This document shows positions 9,898-19,012 of a stretch of 64,000 nt of DNA, piece by piece. The notes under the pieces are model-generated. The model was not told the origin of the DNA. It was given only the letters and a program-made list of their open reading frames with translations, and did not search any database. Position 1 is the first letter of the stretch. The number at the start of each line of letters is the position of its first letter. A program made the position numbers and the translations under genes. This DNA comes from Streptomyces graminofaciens (lineage in GTDB: Bacteria; Actinomycetota; Actinomycetes; Streptomycetales; Streptomycetaceae), in NCBI RefSeq assembly GCF_030294945.1, contig NZ_AP018448.1:9334501-9398500 (forward strand). Reading direction: 5' to 3'.

Positions 9898-11922
9898 ATG
9901 GCGCAGAGCGTGCGCAGATGGAGAAACGCGACCGCCGTGGCGGCGGCCGCCGGCCTGTTGTCGGTGGGGCTGGGGGTGCCCGGCGCGACGGCGGCCGGGG
10001 AGCCGCGCATCGACCTCAAGGTGCTGGTGGTGGACAACGGCGACAGCTCGGTTCAGGCCATCACCACCGAACTGAAGAACACCGGCATCCCGTACACCCG
10101 GATCGACCTCAACGACTCGGGCCGCCCGAAGATCACCGCCGCCTTCCTGAGCGACACCGTCGGCGGCACCCCGCGCGCCAAGTACCAGGGCGTGGTCCTG
10201 CCCAACGAGGCCCCGTTCGGCGCGGGTTCGGCCGAGCAGACGGCCCTGGAGACGTACGAGAAGACGTACGGCATCCCGCAGGTCGACGCCTACACCTGGG
10301 CGCACCCGGAGGTCGGCCTGGAGTACGCCTCGTACTCCGGCACCCTCGACGGACGGGAGGCGTCCGTCACCGCGGCCGGCAGGTCGGGCTCGTTCGGCTA
10401 CCTCGACGGGGCCTTCCGCTTCGAGGACAACTCCTCGTCGGTGACCGAGAGCTACGCCTATCTGGCGTCCCCCCGCACCGGCTTCACCAGCTATGTCGAC
10501 GCACCCCTGCCCGGTGGCGGCGGCACCGGCAGCCTCGTCGGCGAGTACGCCCACGACGGGCGGCGCGAGCTGGTGGTGACGTTCGCCTACAACCAGTACC
10601 AGCAGCAGTTCCGGCTGTTGGCCCGCGGCATCGTCGAGTGGCTCACCCAGGGCATCCACCTGGGCCAGGCCCGCAACTACTTCGCCGTGCACGTCGACGA
10701 CGTGTTCGCGCCCGACGCCCGCTGGGACAAGGAGCGCAACTGCACGCCCGGCGACATCGACTGCGTGGGCGGCGGCGAGGAGGGCGCCCCGATCCGGATG
10801 ACGGCCGCCGACGCGGCCTACGCCGCCCAGTGGCAGCAGGAGCACGGCTTCACCATGGACATGGTGTACAACGCCGGCGCGGGGGAGGAGTGGAAGGCGG
10901 AGAACGGCGGCACCGACGCCATGACCGACCGCCTCCTCGCCGACAAGGCCAAGTACCGCTGGATCAACCACACCTACACACACCCCTTCCTCGGCTGCGT
11001 CCAGGACACCTCCACCGTGCCGTGGAGCTGCGCCAAGAACGCCGACGGCTCCACGCGGTACATGAGCCGCGCCGACATCTCGGCGCAGATCCGCGACAAC
11101 AACAACTGGGCGGCGACCAAGGGCCTGCCGATCGACCGCACCGAACTGGTCACCGGCGAGCACTCGGGCCTGAAGACGCTCCCGCAGCAGCCGAACGACA
11201 ACCCCAACCTCGCGGGCGCCCTCTCCGACAACGGCGTCAAGTGGATCGCGTCCGACAACTCGCGCGAGCCCGAACAGCGCGCGGTGGGCAAGGCGCTGAC
11301 CGTGCCGCGCTATCCGATGAACGTGTACTACAACACGGGCACCAAGGCCGAGATGGCCGACGAGTACAACTGGATCTACACGTCCGGAGCCGACGGCGGC
11401 AGCGGTGTCTGCGAGACCAACGCGGCCTCCACCTGCCTGGACGAACCGCTGGACGCGGCCACCGGCTACGACGAGTACATCGTCCCGCAGGAGGCCCGCA
11501 CCGACCTCGGCCACGCCATCAGCAACGACCCGCGCCCGCACTACGCCCACCAGTCCAACATGGCCGAGGACCGCCTGCTGTACCCGGTCATGGAGAAGGT
11601 GCTGACCGACTACAAGGCGCTCTTCGCCGACAACACCCCGCTGGAGAACCTCCGCCAGAGCGCCATCGGCACCGAACTCCAGCGCCGGGCCGCCTGGCAG
11701 GCCGCGATCGCCAACAACAAGGTGACCGCGTACCGCGTCGGCACCACCGTCACCGTCACCGCGCCGTCCGGGACACAGATCCCGGTGACCGCGCCGGAGG
11801 GGACGAAGAAGCAGCTCCTGCTCGGCGCCCAGGCCTTCGGCACGTCGTACGCGGGCAAGCGCTCGGGCTGGACCACGCCCACGGGCCTGCAGACCGCGCT
11901 CACGCTGAAACTGCCCTCCTAG
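9898..11922 (+). CDS. Secreted PelA-like polysaccharide deacetylase-type protein
   Basis: A 674-aa protein with a Sec signal peptide (about residues 1-35, twin Arg then Ala/Gly-rich, ending GATAA). The central region has HVDDVFAPDARWD and, about 100 residues later, NHTYTHPF. These read as the Asp-Asp and HxxxH metal motifs of a carbohydrate esterase 4/PelA-type deacetylase. A C-terminal beta-rich tail (VTVTAPSGTQ...) may be a binding module. The strong ribosome site at 9880-9891 fixes the start. Three genes follow on the same strand with PelF-like, PelG-like and GH114 features, so a role in processing an exported amino-sugar polymer is inferred. The deacetylase activity is not proven by sequence alone. 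Confidence 0.8.
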   Translation: MAQSVRRWRNATAVAAAAGLLSVGLGVPGATAAGEPRIDLKVLVVDNGDSSVQAITTELKNTGIPYTRIDLNDSGRPKITAAFLSDTVGGTPRAKYQGVVLPNEAPFGAGSAEQTALETYEKTYGIPQVDAYTWAHPEVGLEYASYSGTLDGREASVTAAGRSGSFGYLDGAFRFEDNSSSVTESYAYLASPRTGFTSYVDAPLPGGGGTGSLVGEYAHDGRRELVVTFAYNQYQQQFRLLARGIVEWLTQGIHLGQARNYFAVHVDDVFAPDARWDKERNCTPGDIDCVGGGEEGAPIRMTAADAAYAAQWQQEHGFTMDMVYNAGAGEEWKAENGGTDAMTDRLLADKAKYRWINHTYTHPFLGCVQDTSTVPWSCAKNADGSTRYMSRADISAQIRDNNNWAATKGLPIDRTELVTGEHSGLKTLPQQPNDNPNLAGALSDNGVKWIASDNSREPEQRAVGKALTVPRYPMNVYYNTGTKAEMADEYNWIYTSGADGGSGVCETNAASTCLDEPLDAATGYDEYIVPQEARTDLGHAISNDPRPHYAHQSNMAEDRLLYPVMEKVLTDYKALFADNTPLENLRQSAIGTELQRRAAWQAAIANNKVTAYRVGTTVTVTAPSGTQIPVTAPEGTKKQLLLGAQAFGTSYAGKRSGWTTPTGLQTALTLKLPS

Positions 11923-12037
11923 GGCTCTCCACACCGCCCTCTCGTAGGGCTCGCGAGACCGGCGCACCCCGGTACCTGACCGCCGGGGTGCGCCCCCAGC
12001 CATGCCGAAAAGGCTGTCCCACAGGGGGAAACCGCGC

Positions 12038-13573
12038 ATGATGCGCAGTGGCCGTCATGTCACCATGCTCACCGAAGGCACCTACCCGCACGTCCACGGC
12101 GGGGTCAGCACCTGGTGCGACCAGCTCGTCAAGGGCATGCCCGAGGTCGACTTCCACATCGTGTCGCTCACCGGCACCGGCCGTGAGCCGGTGACCTGGG
12201 AGCTGCCGCCCAACGTCCGCCGGCACACCTCCGTGCCGACCTGGGGCCCGCGCCCGGGCCGCAGACACGCCCCGCACGGCAGGGCCCTGCGCCGCTTCAC
12301 CGAGGCGTACGAGCGGCTGCTGCTCGCCTTCCTCGATCCTGAGGCGCCGGACGCGGGACGCGACTTCGGGGAGGCCCTGTTCGAACTGGCCGGGATCGCC
12401 CGCGACGGACGGCTGTCGGCGGCGCTGCGCTCCGAGTCGGCGCTGCGCTCACTGATGTGGATCTGGACCACCCCGCATCTGCCGACGGCCGCCGCCCGCC
12501 CCACCGTGCACGACGCGCTCACCGCGACCGACCTGCTGGAACACGCCCTGCGGCCGCTCGGCACCCGGATCCCCGAGGACTCCGTCGCCCACGCCGTCAG
12601 CAGCGGCCTCGCGACCCTGCCCGCGCTCGCCGCCCACCGGCTCGACGGCGTACCGTTCCTCCTCACCGAGCACGGCATCTATCTCCGCGAGCGCTATCTC
12701 GGCCACCGCGGCGGCGACCACCGCTGGCCCGTGAAGGCGTGCCTGCTCGGCTTCTACCGCGAGCTGAACTCCCTCGGCTACCGCGAGGCCGACCTCATCA
12801 CCCCCTGCAACCAGTACAACAGCCGCTGGGAGCAGCGCGGCGGCGCCGACCCCGACCGGATCCGCACGGTCTACAACGGCGTCGACCCGGCCGCCTTCCC
12901 GCACGCGGGCCCCGAGCCCGAGGTGCCCACCCTCAGCTGGTGCGGCCGCGTCGACCCCATCAAGGACCTGGAGACCCTGCTCCGCGCCTACGCCATGGTC
13001 CGCGCCGAACTCCCCGAGACCCGACTGCGGTTGTTCGGCCCGGTGCCGCCCGGCGGCGAGGCGTACGCGACGACGCTGGAGAAGCTCGCCGCCGAGCTGG
13101 GCATCACGGACGGGCTGACCTTCGAGGGCCGCATCAGCGAGGTGTGGCGCGCGTACGCGGCTGGCCATGTGGTGATGCTGTCGTCGATCTCCGAGGGCTT
13201 CCCGTTCTCCATCATCGAGGCCATGTCCTGCGGCCGTACGACCGTGTCGACGGACGTCGGCGGGGTCCGCGAGGCGGTCGGCGACACCGGCCTCGTCGTA
13301 CCGCCGCGCGAGCCGCAGAAGATGGCGGCCGCCGCGCTGTCCCTGCTGCGCGACGACGAACGACGTCTGGAACTGGGCGAGTTGTCGCGTCAGCGGGTGA
13401 TCGACCGGTTCACGCTCCGCCGTTCCGTGGACGCCTTCCGCACGATCTATCTGGAGCTGGCGGGCCGCGACGAGGTCGTCTACGAGCCCACTCCGGAGAC
13501 GGTCGCCGACTGGACCGTCGAGCTGCGCGACCCCTGGTACCAAGCGGTGGCGACGGACGGGACCGACTGGTGA
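12038..13573 (+). CDS. PelF-like GT4 glycosyltransferase
   Basis: A 511-aa cytoplasmic retaining glycosyltransferase of GT-B fold. The N-terminus TMLTEGTYPHVHGGVSTW is the hallmark of PelF-type enzymes. The C-terminal nucleotide-sugar domain has LSWCGRVDPIKDLETLLRA and the EGFPFSIIEAMSCG glutamate motif. ATG 12038 is chosen because AGGGGG precedes it by 9 bases; the ATG at 12002 has no ribosome site. In Pel systems PelF polymerises UDP-GalNAc/GlcNAc; the substrate here is inferred. The stop overlaps the next start by 4 bases (GTGA), so the two are translationally coupled. Confidence 0.88.
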   Translation: MMRSGRHVTMLTEGTYPHVHGGVSTWCDQLVKGMPEVDFHIVSLTGTGREPVTWELPPNVRRHTSVPTWGPRPGRRHAPHGRALRRFTEAYERLLLAFLDPEAPDAGRDFGEALFELAGIARDGRLSAALRSESALRSLMWIWTTPHLPTAAARPTVHDALTATDLLEHALRPLGTRIPEDSVAHAVSSGLATLPALAAHRLDGVPFLLTEHGIYLRERYLGHRGGDHRWPVKACLLGFYRELNSLGYREADLITPCNQYNSRWEQRGGADPDRIRTVYNGVDPAAFPHAGPEPEVPTLSWCGRVDPIKDLETLLRAYAMVRAELPETRLRLFGPVPPGGEAYATTLEKLAAELGITDGLTFEGRISEVWRAYAAGHVVMLSSISEGFPFSIIEAMSCGRTTVSTDVGGVREAVGDTGLVVPPREPQKMAAAALSLLRDDERRLELGELSRQRVIDRFTLRRSVDAFRTIYLELAGRDEVVYEPTPETVADWTVELRDPWYQAVATDGTDW

Positions 13574-15144
13574 GCGAGACCCCGGGCGTGCCCTCGGGCG
13601 CCGAGCCGGTCACCCTGTCGGCCGTGCCCCGGCAGCGCGACCGCCCGCCCACGAGCTGGGCCGGACCCGACCCGATCGACGAACTCGCCGAGCGGTTGCG
13701 GGAGTTCATAGCCGCCGCCGTTCACCCGGACGAGATAGCCGCCCTGCTGGAGTCCGACGGCATGTCCGACGACCGGATACGCGAGCGATACGGCTGCCGG
13801 AACTCCTTCGCCCTCGCCGAGGAGCTGTACGGACGGGTCGAGCGCAACCATCCGGAACCGGACGGCTCCCCTTACGACCCCTGGCGCACAGGCCTGCTGG
13901 GCTGTCTGCTGAGGGGAGTGGTCTTCGCCCTCCCGGGCCTCGGCTACGTCCTCGGCGCACCCCTCCTCATGGGCCCGCACGACATCCGCGGCCTGCCCGC
14001 CGGCACGGTCCCGCTGTTCGCCGGCGCCCTGTGCGGCTGGACCTGGAACCAGGGCCTCGCCCACCGCGCGTACTCCTGGCTGGGGCTCGGCGACCGTGAC
14101 GCGGCCCGCCGGTCGCTGCTCGCCGGGGCACCCGTGGGCGTCCTGCTCGGCTCGCTGGTCGCCTTCCTCGCGGCGGGTACGGGCGACTCGGGCGCCGTGG
14201 CCTTCGCCGTCGGGGAGGCCTGCTATCTGGGCGCCGCGACCGTGCTGCTGGTCATGGGCCGGGAACGGGCCCTGCTGTACTGCCTGCTGCCGATGACGGC
14301 GGGCGCGCTGTTCGCCCTGGCCCGGGAGATGCCCGACGGGGCGAGACTCACCCTGCTGGCCGTGTCCCTCGCGGCGGTCGTCGTCCTCGCCGGACTCGAA
14401 GTCGCTCCCGCCGCACGGAAACCGGACCTCGGCGTCTGGTCGGCCGGGTTCCCCGCGCTGCTGCCGTTCGGAGCCCAGCCCGGAACTCCGGTCGGAACTC
14501 CGGCGAAGGCACCCTCGGGCCCTCCGCTCATCGCATCCATCCCCTACGCGTTGTTCGGTCTCGGCAGCGGTGTGCTGGTCCTGTACGCGGGCCTGGAGGA
14601 CATGCTCTCCGGCGAGGCGCACAGCACGGTCGCCGCGCCCGCCGCCGTGGCGCTCACCCTCAGCATGGGCCCCGCCGAATGGTTGCTCCACCGCTTCCGC
14701 AGCGGCAGCCTCACCGGACTGCGCGCCAGCAGCACCCCGAGGGCCTTCCGGCACGGCACGGCCGTGACCCTGGTCCAGTGCCTCGCGGGCTATCTCGCCG
14801 CGCTGCTGGTCCTCGCCCATGTCACGGTCACGCTCTGGCCGCACTCCCCGAGGCTCCCGGCCGCGCTCGGGCAGGCGGACACCGCCGTGCCGCTCGACGG
14901 CCTCCGCCTCGCGAGCCTGCTCCTGCTGGGCGTGGTCCTGTGGACGGGCCTGCTGCTCCAGTCCTTCGGCGCGGTGCTGAGCGCCGTCGCCGTGTGCTGC
15001 GCGGCGGCCGTCGCCCAGACCGTGGTGCTGGCCACGGACAGCGCGGGCCCACATCGGGCCGGCCTGATCGTGTACGGGACGGCGTCCGCGATCCAGGCCG
15101 TGCTCGTCTGCGCGCTGCTGGGGAAGGCGACCGCGCACCGATGA
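13570..15144 (+). CDS. Polytopic membrane protein, PelG-like position
   Basis: A 524-aa protein. The first 110 residues are soluble and charged (around HPDEIAALLESDGMSDD). About 11-12 hydrophobic segments follow from residue 115 to the end, the topology expected of a Wzx/PelG-type polysaccharide exporter. GTG 13570 overlaps the glycosyltransferase stop. I infer a partner for the PelF-like enzyme from this coupling and the topology; I see no diagnostic motif. The Leu/Ala-rich composition would give many weak similarities. Confidence 0.75.
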   Translation: MSETPGVPSGAEPVTLSAVPRQRDRPPTSWAGPDPIDELAERLREFIAAAVHPDEIAALLESDGMSDDRIRERYGCRNSFALAEELYGRVERNHPEPDGSPYDPWRTGLLGCLLRGVVFALPGLGYVLGAPLLMGPHDIRGLPAGTVPLFAGALCGWTWNQGLAHRAYSWLGLGDRDAARRSLLAGAPVGVLLGSLVAFLAAGTGDSGAVAFAVGEACYLGAATVLLVMGRERALLYCLLPMTAGALFALAREMPDGARLTLLAVSLAAVVVLAGLEVAPAARKPDLGVWSAGFPALLPFGAQPGTPVGTPAKAPSGPPLIASIPYALFGLGSGVLVLYAGLEDMLSGEAHSTVAAPAAVALTLSMGPAEWLLHRFRSGSLTGLRASSTPRAFRHGTAVTLVQCLAGYLAALLVLAHVTVTLWPHSPRLPAALGQADTAVPLDGLRLASLLLLGVVLWTGLLLQSFGAVLSAVAVCCAAAVAQTVVLATDSAGPHRAGLIVYGTASAIQAVLVCALLGKATAHR

Positions 15145-15236
15145 ACACACCACACGGAATGCCACGGCACCGGGTACGACGCCGGGGCGGTGGATCATGC
15201 TGGGGGCACGTCGCCGTACACCCTGGAGCCCGCCCG

Positions 15237-16016
15237 ATGAGTCGCGTCCTCGCCGTCCTCGCCCTTCTGTTCCTGGTCGCGGGGTGCACGAGCGCACCCG
15301 AGGACAAGCCCGGAGGCGAGCTCTGGCGGCCGAAGCCCGGCACGGACTGGCAGTGGCAGCTGGGCGGCCGCCTCGACACCTCCATCGACGTACCGGTGTA
15401 CGACATCGACGGCTTCGACCATTCCGCCGACACCGTCGCCGAACTGCACGACGACGGCCGCAAGGCCATCTGCTATCTGTCCACCGGCGCCTGGGAGGAC
15501 TGGCGCCCCGACGCCGACGAGTTCCCCGAGTCGGTCATCGGCAGGAGCAACGGCTGGGACGGCGAGCGCTGGCTCGACATCCGGGAGACCGAGATCCTCG
15601 AACCCCTCATGGCGGCCCGCCTCGACATGTGCGAGGAGAAGGGGTTCGACGCGGTCGAGCCGGACAACATGGACGGCTATGTGAACCGCACCGGCTTCCC
15701 CCTGAAGGCCGCCGACCAGCTCCGCTACAACCGCCTGATCGCCCGCCTGGCCCATGAGCGGGGCATGTCCGTGGGCCTGAAGAACGACATGGACCAGATC
15801 CCGGAGCTGGTCGACGACTTCGACTTCGCGGTCAACGAGCAGTGCGCCCAGTACGACGAGTGCGACGACATGACCCCGTTCATCGAGGCCGACAAGGCGG
15901 TCTTCCACGTCGAGTACGAGCTGAGGACGAGCGAGTTCTGCCCCGAGGCCCGACGGCTGAAGCTCAGCTCGATGCTGAAGAAGTACGAACTGGGGGTGTG
16001 GCGCAAGGCCTGCTGA
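15237..16016 (+). CDS. GH114-family endo-alpha-1,4-polygalactosaminidase, lipoprotein
   Basis: A 259-aa lipoprotein; the signal peptide ends in LVAGC, so it acts outside the membrane. The TIM-barrel sequence has the GH114 blocks WQWQLGGRLD, VPVYDIDGFD, KAICYLSTGAWEDWRPD, GFDAVEPDNMDGY and MSVGLKNDMDQIPELV. The Asp/Glu in YDIDGFD and AVEPDN are the likely catalytic pair. ATG 15237 is chosen for the signal peptide and GGAG 8 bases upstream. An in-frame ATG at 15141 overlapping the previous stop would add 32 residues before the signal. PelA enzymes carry a related hydrolase domain, so a separate GH114 here fits a Pel-like polymer. Confidence 0.88.
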   Translation: MSRVLAVLALLFLVAGCTSAPEDKPGGELWRPKPGTDWQWQLGGRLDTSIDVPVYDIDGFDHSADTVAELHDDGRKAICYLSTGAWEDWRPDADEFPESVIGRSNGWDGERWLDIRETEILEPLMAARLDMCEEKGFDAVEPDNMDGYVNRTGFPLKAADQLRYNRLIARLAHERGMSVGLKNDMDQIPELVDDFDFAVNEQCAQYDECDDMTPFIEADKAVFHVEYELRTSEFCPEARRLKLSSMLKKYELGVWRKAC

Positions 16017-16036
16017 CAGCTCCTGGGAGGCGGTTG

Positions 16037-16897
16037 TCAGCCGAGCGTGAGGACGACCAGCGCCGTGGTGGCCGCGGTCTCCGCCAGTCCGCCGAACACA
16101 TCGCCGGTCACTCCGCCGAAGCGTCGTACGCAGTGGCGCAGCAGGAGTTCGGCGACGACGAGGGCGGCGAGCACCGCGAGGACCGGGCGGACCGCGTCGT
16201 ACGGCGCGAAGAGCGGCCCCGGATCGACCGGCCCGATCACGACGACGACACCGGTGGCGTCGTAGGGGCCGAACCACGCCCCCGCGACAGCCGCCGTCAG
16301 CAGGAGCGCGACCGCGGCGACCGTCGCACCCCGTACCGGCACCACCCCCGCCACCGCCGCGCCCAGCCCCTCCGGCCGGGCCGCCGGGACCCCGGTGCGC
16401 GCGGCGAGGGTCAGGGCCAGCCGGGCGGCGGTCGCCGAGACGGCCGCCGCGAGCGCGCCCAGGGCCCAGGAGCGGTCGTAGAGCTGGGTCAGCGCGGCGA
16501 CCTGGGCGAGCAGGACGAGGACGAGGGTGACGACACCGAACGGCCCGATGTCCGACTGCTTCATGATCCGCAGCGCGTCCTCGGCGGGCTTGCCGCTGCC
16601 CAGCCCGTCGGCGGTGTCGGCGAGCCCGTCCAGATGCAGACCCCGGGTGAGCACGGCGGGTACGGCGACGGAGGCCACGGCGGCGAGCGGCGCGCCCGCG
16701 CCCAGGGCCCACAGCGCACCGCCGAGCGCGGCGGCGACCAGGCCGACGACCAGCCCGGCGAGGGGTGCGCACAGCATCCCGACACGCGCGGCGGCGCGGT
16801 CCCATCGGGACACCTTGACCGGCAGCACGGTGAGCGTGCCGAAGGCGAAGCGGAGGCCGTCGAGGAGGGTGGGCCGGGGGGCGGGGGTCGTGGACAC
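16037..16897 (-). CDS. cobS: Adenosylcobinamide-GDP ribazoletransferase
   Basis: A 286-aa membrane enzyme that joins adenosylcobinamide-GDP and alpha-ribazole, the last assembly step of coenzyme B12. The conserved LHLDGLADTADGLGSGKP block lies at about residues 92-109 and is followed by MKQSDIGPFG. Several hydrophobic helices follow. It is convergent with the GH114 gene. cobT and cobU lie a few kilobases away on the same strand, making this a loose late-cobalamin group. Confidence 0.94.
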   Translation of the reverse strand: MSTTPAPRPTLLDGLRFAFGTLTVLPVKVSRWDRAAARVGMLCAPLAGLVVGLVAAALGGALWALGAGAPLAAVASVAVPAVLTRGLHLDGLADTADGLGSGKPAEDALRIMKQSDIGPFGVVTLVLVLLAQVAALTQLYDRSWALGALAAAVSATAARLALTLAARTGVPAARPEGLGAAVAGVVPVRGATVAAVALLLTAAVAGAWFGPYDATGVVVVIGPVDPGPLFAPYDAVRPVLAVLAALVVAELLLRHCVRRFGGVTGDVFGGLAETAATTALVVLTLG

Positions 16898-16978
16898 CGG
16901 CGCAGGCTACCGGGCGGTGCGGGAGCGCCTGAAGGTGGTGCGGGAGCATCCGGAGGAGGCGCTGGATAAAGTTCGCAT

Positions 16979-17953
16979 ATGGGTCACTGGTGGGAGCGGA
17001 ACATCATCGAGCCCGGCAAACTGCCGCTGCTCCTCGCACTCAGCGCGTTCGTCCTGACGTTCCTGATCACCCGGATCATCACCCGGCTCATCAGGGCGGG
17101 GAAGGGCCCGTTCCGCAACATCAGCGGCAGCGGCGGTGTGCACATCCACCATGTGGTCCCCGGTGTCGTCCTCACCGTCGTCGGCGGCTTCGGCTCGGTC
17201 GCGAGCGACGGGCACGGCCTCGGCGCGCTGCTCGCCGCCGTGCTCTTCGGCATGGGCGCCGGGCTGGTGCTGGACGAGTTCGCGCTGATCCTGCACCTCG
17301 ACGACGTGTACTGGAGCGAGCAGGGCCGCAAGAGCGTCGAGATGGTCGTGCTGACGACGGCCCTGGTGGTCCTGATGCTGGGCGGCTTCCTCCCGTTCGG
17401 CGTCAACGACCTCTCCGACGAGGAACTCCAGGACCGCGGCACGGTCATCGGCAGCATCGGCACGAACTTCCTCTTCGCCCTGGTCGCCCTCAGCAAGGGC
17501 AAGGCGCGCACGGCGGTCTTCGGCGTGATCATCCCGCTCATCGCCGTCGTCGGAGCGATCCGCCTCGCCCGCCCCACCTCCCCCTGGGCCCGCCGCTTCT
17601 ATCGCCGTCGCCCACGCGCCCGAGCCAAGTCCTGGCTGCGCGCCTACCGCCACGACCGTCGTTGGGCGGGCCCCGGCCGCCGCTTCCAGGACTGGATCGG
17701 CGGCAGACCGGACGAGGCGCCGATGCTGGAGCCGGGGAAGTCGGGGCAGGGGCCCCCGGCGCTCGAACCGGGGTCGGTTTCGGGGTCGGGTCCGGTGGCA
17801 GGTCCGGAGCGGGGGCCGGTGCCCGAGCCGGAGGCAGGGCGGGCGACCAAATCGGCGTCCGGGTCGACGTCGACGTCGGAGTCGGGGCCGGGGCCGGAGT
17901 CGGGACCGGAGTCCGCGCCGGGGGCCGACGCCGAGCTGCGCGACCGACGCTGA
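16979..17953 (+). CDS. Integral membrane protein with low-complexity C-terminal tail
   Basis: A 324-aa protein. The start of the N-terminal half is MGHWWERNIIEPGKLPLLL. About five membrane segments occur up to residue 200, with a conserved-looking HIHHVVPGVVLT and DEFALILHLDDVYW. A basic stretch (about 200-240) and a Gly/Ser/Pro/Glu-rich tail (about 245-324) follow. The final 310 bases overlap the convergent gene on the other strand, so one or both tails may be poorly conserved. I do not recognise the function. Confidence 0.75.
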   Translation: MGHWWERNIIEPGKLPLLLALSAFVLTFLITRIITRLIRAGKGPFRNISGSGGVHIHHVVPGVVLTVVGGFGSVASDGHGLGALLAAVLFGMGAGLVLDEFALILHLDDVYWSEQGRKSVEMVVLTTALVVLMLGGFLPFGVNDLSDEELQDRGTVIGSIGTNFLFALVALSKGKARTAVFGVIIPLIAVVGAIRLARPTSPWARRFYRRRPRARAKSWLRAYRHDRRWAGPGRRFQDWIGGRPDEAPMLEPGKSGQGPPALEPGSVSGSGPVAGPERGPVPEPEAGRATKSASGSTSTSESGPGPESGPESAPGADAELRDRR

Positions 17954-18597
17954 CGTACGGCGGAGTACGCCGCGCACAGCAGCAGCACGGCCGCGATCGC
18001 CGCCAGATGCTCCTTGCCCGCGAGGTTCTCCTTCACCAGCACCTCGACGACCATCGCCACGATCACCGCGCCCGCCGTGACGTACGCCCGACAGCGCCAT
18101 CCCACGAACACCGCGAGCCCGACCACGGCAGCCGACGGCCCGGTGTCCACGACCCGCGCGTCCGAGCCCGGCAGCCCGAGGAGGGGGAAGTCCGGCCCGA
18201 GGGCGATGCCCACGCGCGCGTAGAGCGTCCCGGCGAGCGTGGCGACGTAGGCGACGAGGAGCGTCCTCCGGCGGCCGAGGCAGATCTCCGCGACGCCGAA
18301 CACGAGCAGGATCTGCGCCAGCGCACCCCAGACGGGCAGGTCGAGGGCCGGTACGAAAAGGGAGAGCGGGGTGCGCAGCAGCGCGAGCCACAGCGGGTCC
18401 TCGGCGCGCACGGTACCCACGTCCTGCACGAACCCGTAGCCCCAGGGCCGGCTGTGCGCGAAGTGCAGGAGGGTCGTCAGACAGACGGCGGCGAGGGACA
18501 TGGGCGCCGCCCGCAGCCGCCGTCGTACGACGGCCGGCCCTACGGCGTCGTACAACGCCCCCCATTCGGTACGCGCCCACCGCCCGACCCTGCTCAT
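17644..18597 (-). CDS. Rhomboid-like integral membrane protein
   Basis: A 317-aa protein with about six hydrophobic helices up to residue 210 and a Ser/Asp/Pro-rich tail. The arrangement, with VVDTGPSAAVVGLAVFV in a middle helix and KENLAGKEHLAAIAAV in the last one, resembles rhomboid-family helices 4 and 6. However, the classical GxSG is GPSA here, so it may be an inactive or distant relative. It converges with the preceding membrane protein gene with a 310-base antisense overlap confined to both low-complexity tails. Confidence 0.7.
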   Translation of the reverse strand: MSRVGRWARTEWGALYDAVGPAVVRRRLRAAPMSLAAVCLTTLLHFAHSRPWGYGFVQDVGTVRAEDPLWLALLRTPLSLFVPALDLPVWGALAQILLVFGVAEICLGRRRTLLVAYVATLAGTLYARVGIALGPDFPLLGLPGSDARVVDTGPSAAVVGLAVFVGWRCRAYVTAGAVIVAMVVEVLVKENLAGKEHLAAIAAVLLLCAAYSAVRQRRSRSSASAPGADSGPDSGPGPDSDVDVDPDADLVARPASGSGTGPRSGPATGPDPETDPGSSAGGPCPDFPGSSIGASSGLPPIQSWKRRPGPAQRRSWR

Positions 18598-18623
18598 CCG
18601 TAGGCCCTCATCCGTACGACCTC

Positions 18624-18803
18624 ATGTGTACGACCCTGAGCAGCGACCGCCACAGCCGCAGCACCGGCCCGGCGCCGAGGCGCCCACCACGGTGGAAGAC
18701 CGAACGGAACACGGTGAAGTTGAGCGAGACCCGCGTGATCTCGATCTCCTCGGCCGCGCTGGAGGAGTTCGACGACGAGGGAACGACGGCCCTACGGGCC
18801 TGA
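18624..18803 (+). CDS. Small protein, 59 aa, hypothetical
   Basis: A short reading frame starting [11 protein letters not shown] and ending [22 protein letters not shown], divergent from the rhomboid-like gene. There is no clear ribosome site (a near-leaderless start is possible). The stop codon forms the base of a terminator stem (18801-18832), which supports a real transcript ending here. The C-terminal half looks structured and acidic, unlike a random frame. Function unknown. Confidence 0.5.
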   Translation: MCTTLSSDRHSRSTGPAPRRPPRWKTERNTVKLSETRVISISSAALEEFDDEGTTALRA

Positions 18804-18832
18804 GAAGACCAGGGCGCAGCCCGGTCTTCTCA
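18801..18832 (+). terminator. Terminator overlapping the stop of the small gene
   Basis: TGAGAAGACC (18801-18810) pairs with GGTCTTCTCA (18823-18832) around a 12-base loop. Confidence 0.65.
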
Positions 18833-18935
18833 GGGGCGCGGGGAACTGCGCGAGCAACCCGCTACAACCCGCACCCGCCGACAAACCCCACCCACCCGAG
18901 TACCGGGGCGCAGGGCGCGGGGTCAAAGGGGCGGG
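18832..18935. repeat. Copy of the Streptomyces-type intergenic repeat
   Basis: The core ggggcgcggggaactgcgc is followed by a degenerate acccgcacccgcc segment and a G-rich tail. Related copies occur at 25691-25759, 38832-38853, 40305-40350 and 45059-45105, always between genes. Confidence 0.75.
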
Positions 18936-19012
18936 GTCGAAGGGGCGGCCGCCCCTGGGGGATGGGAGGGGTAGGGGCGGCGGGGGCGAAAAGACCGCGC
19001 GCCCCGGGGGGC

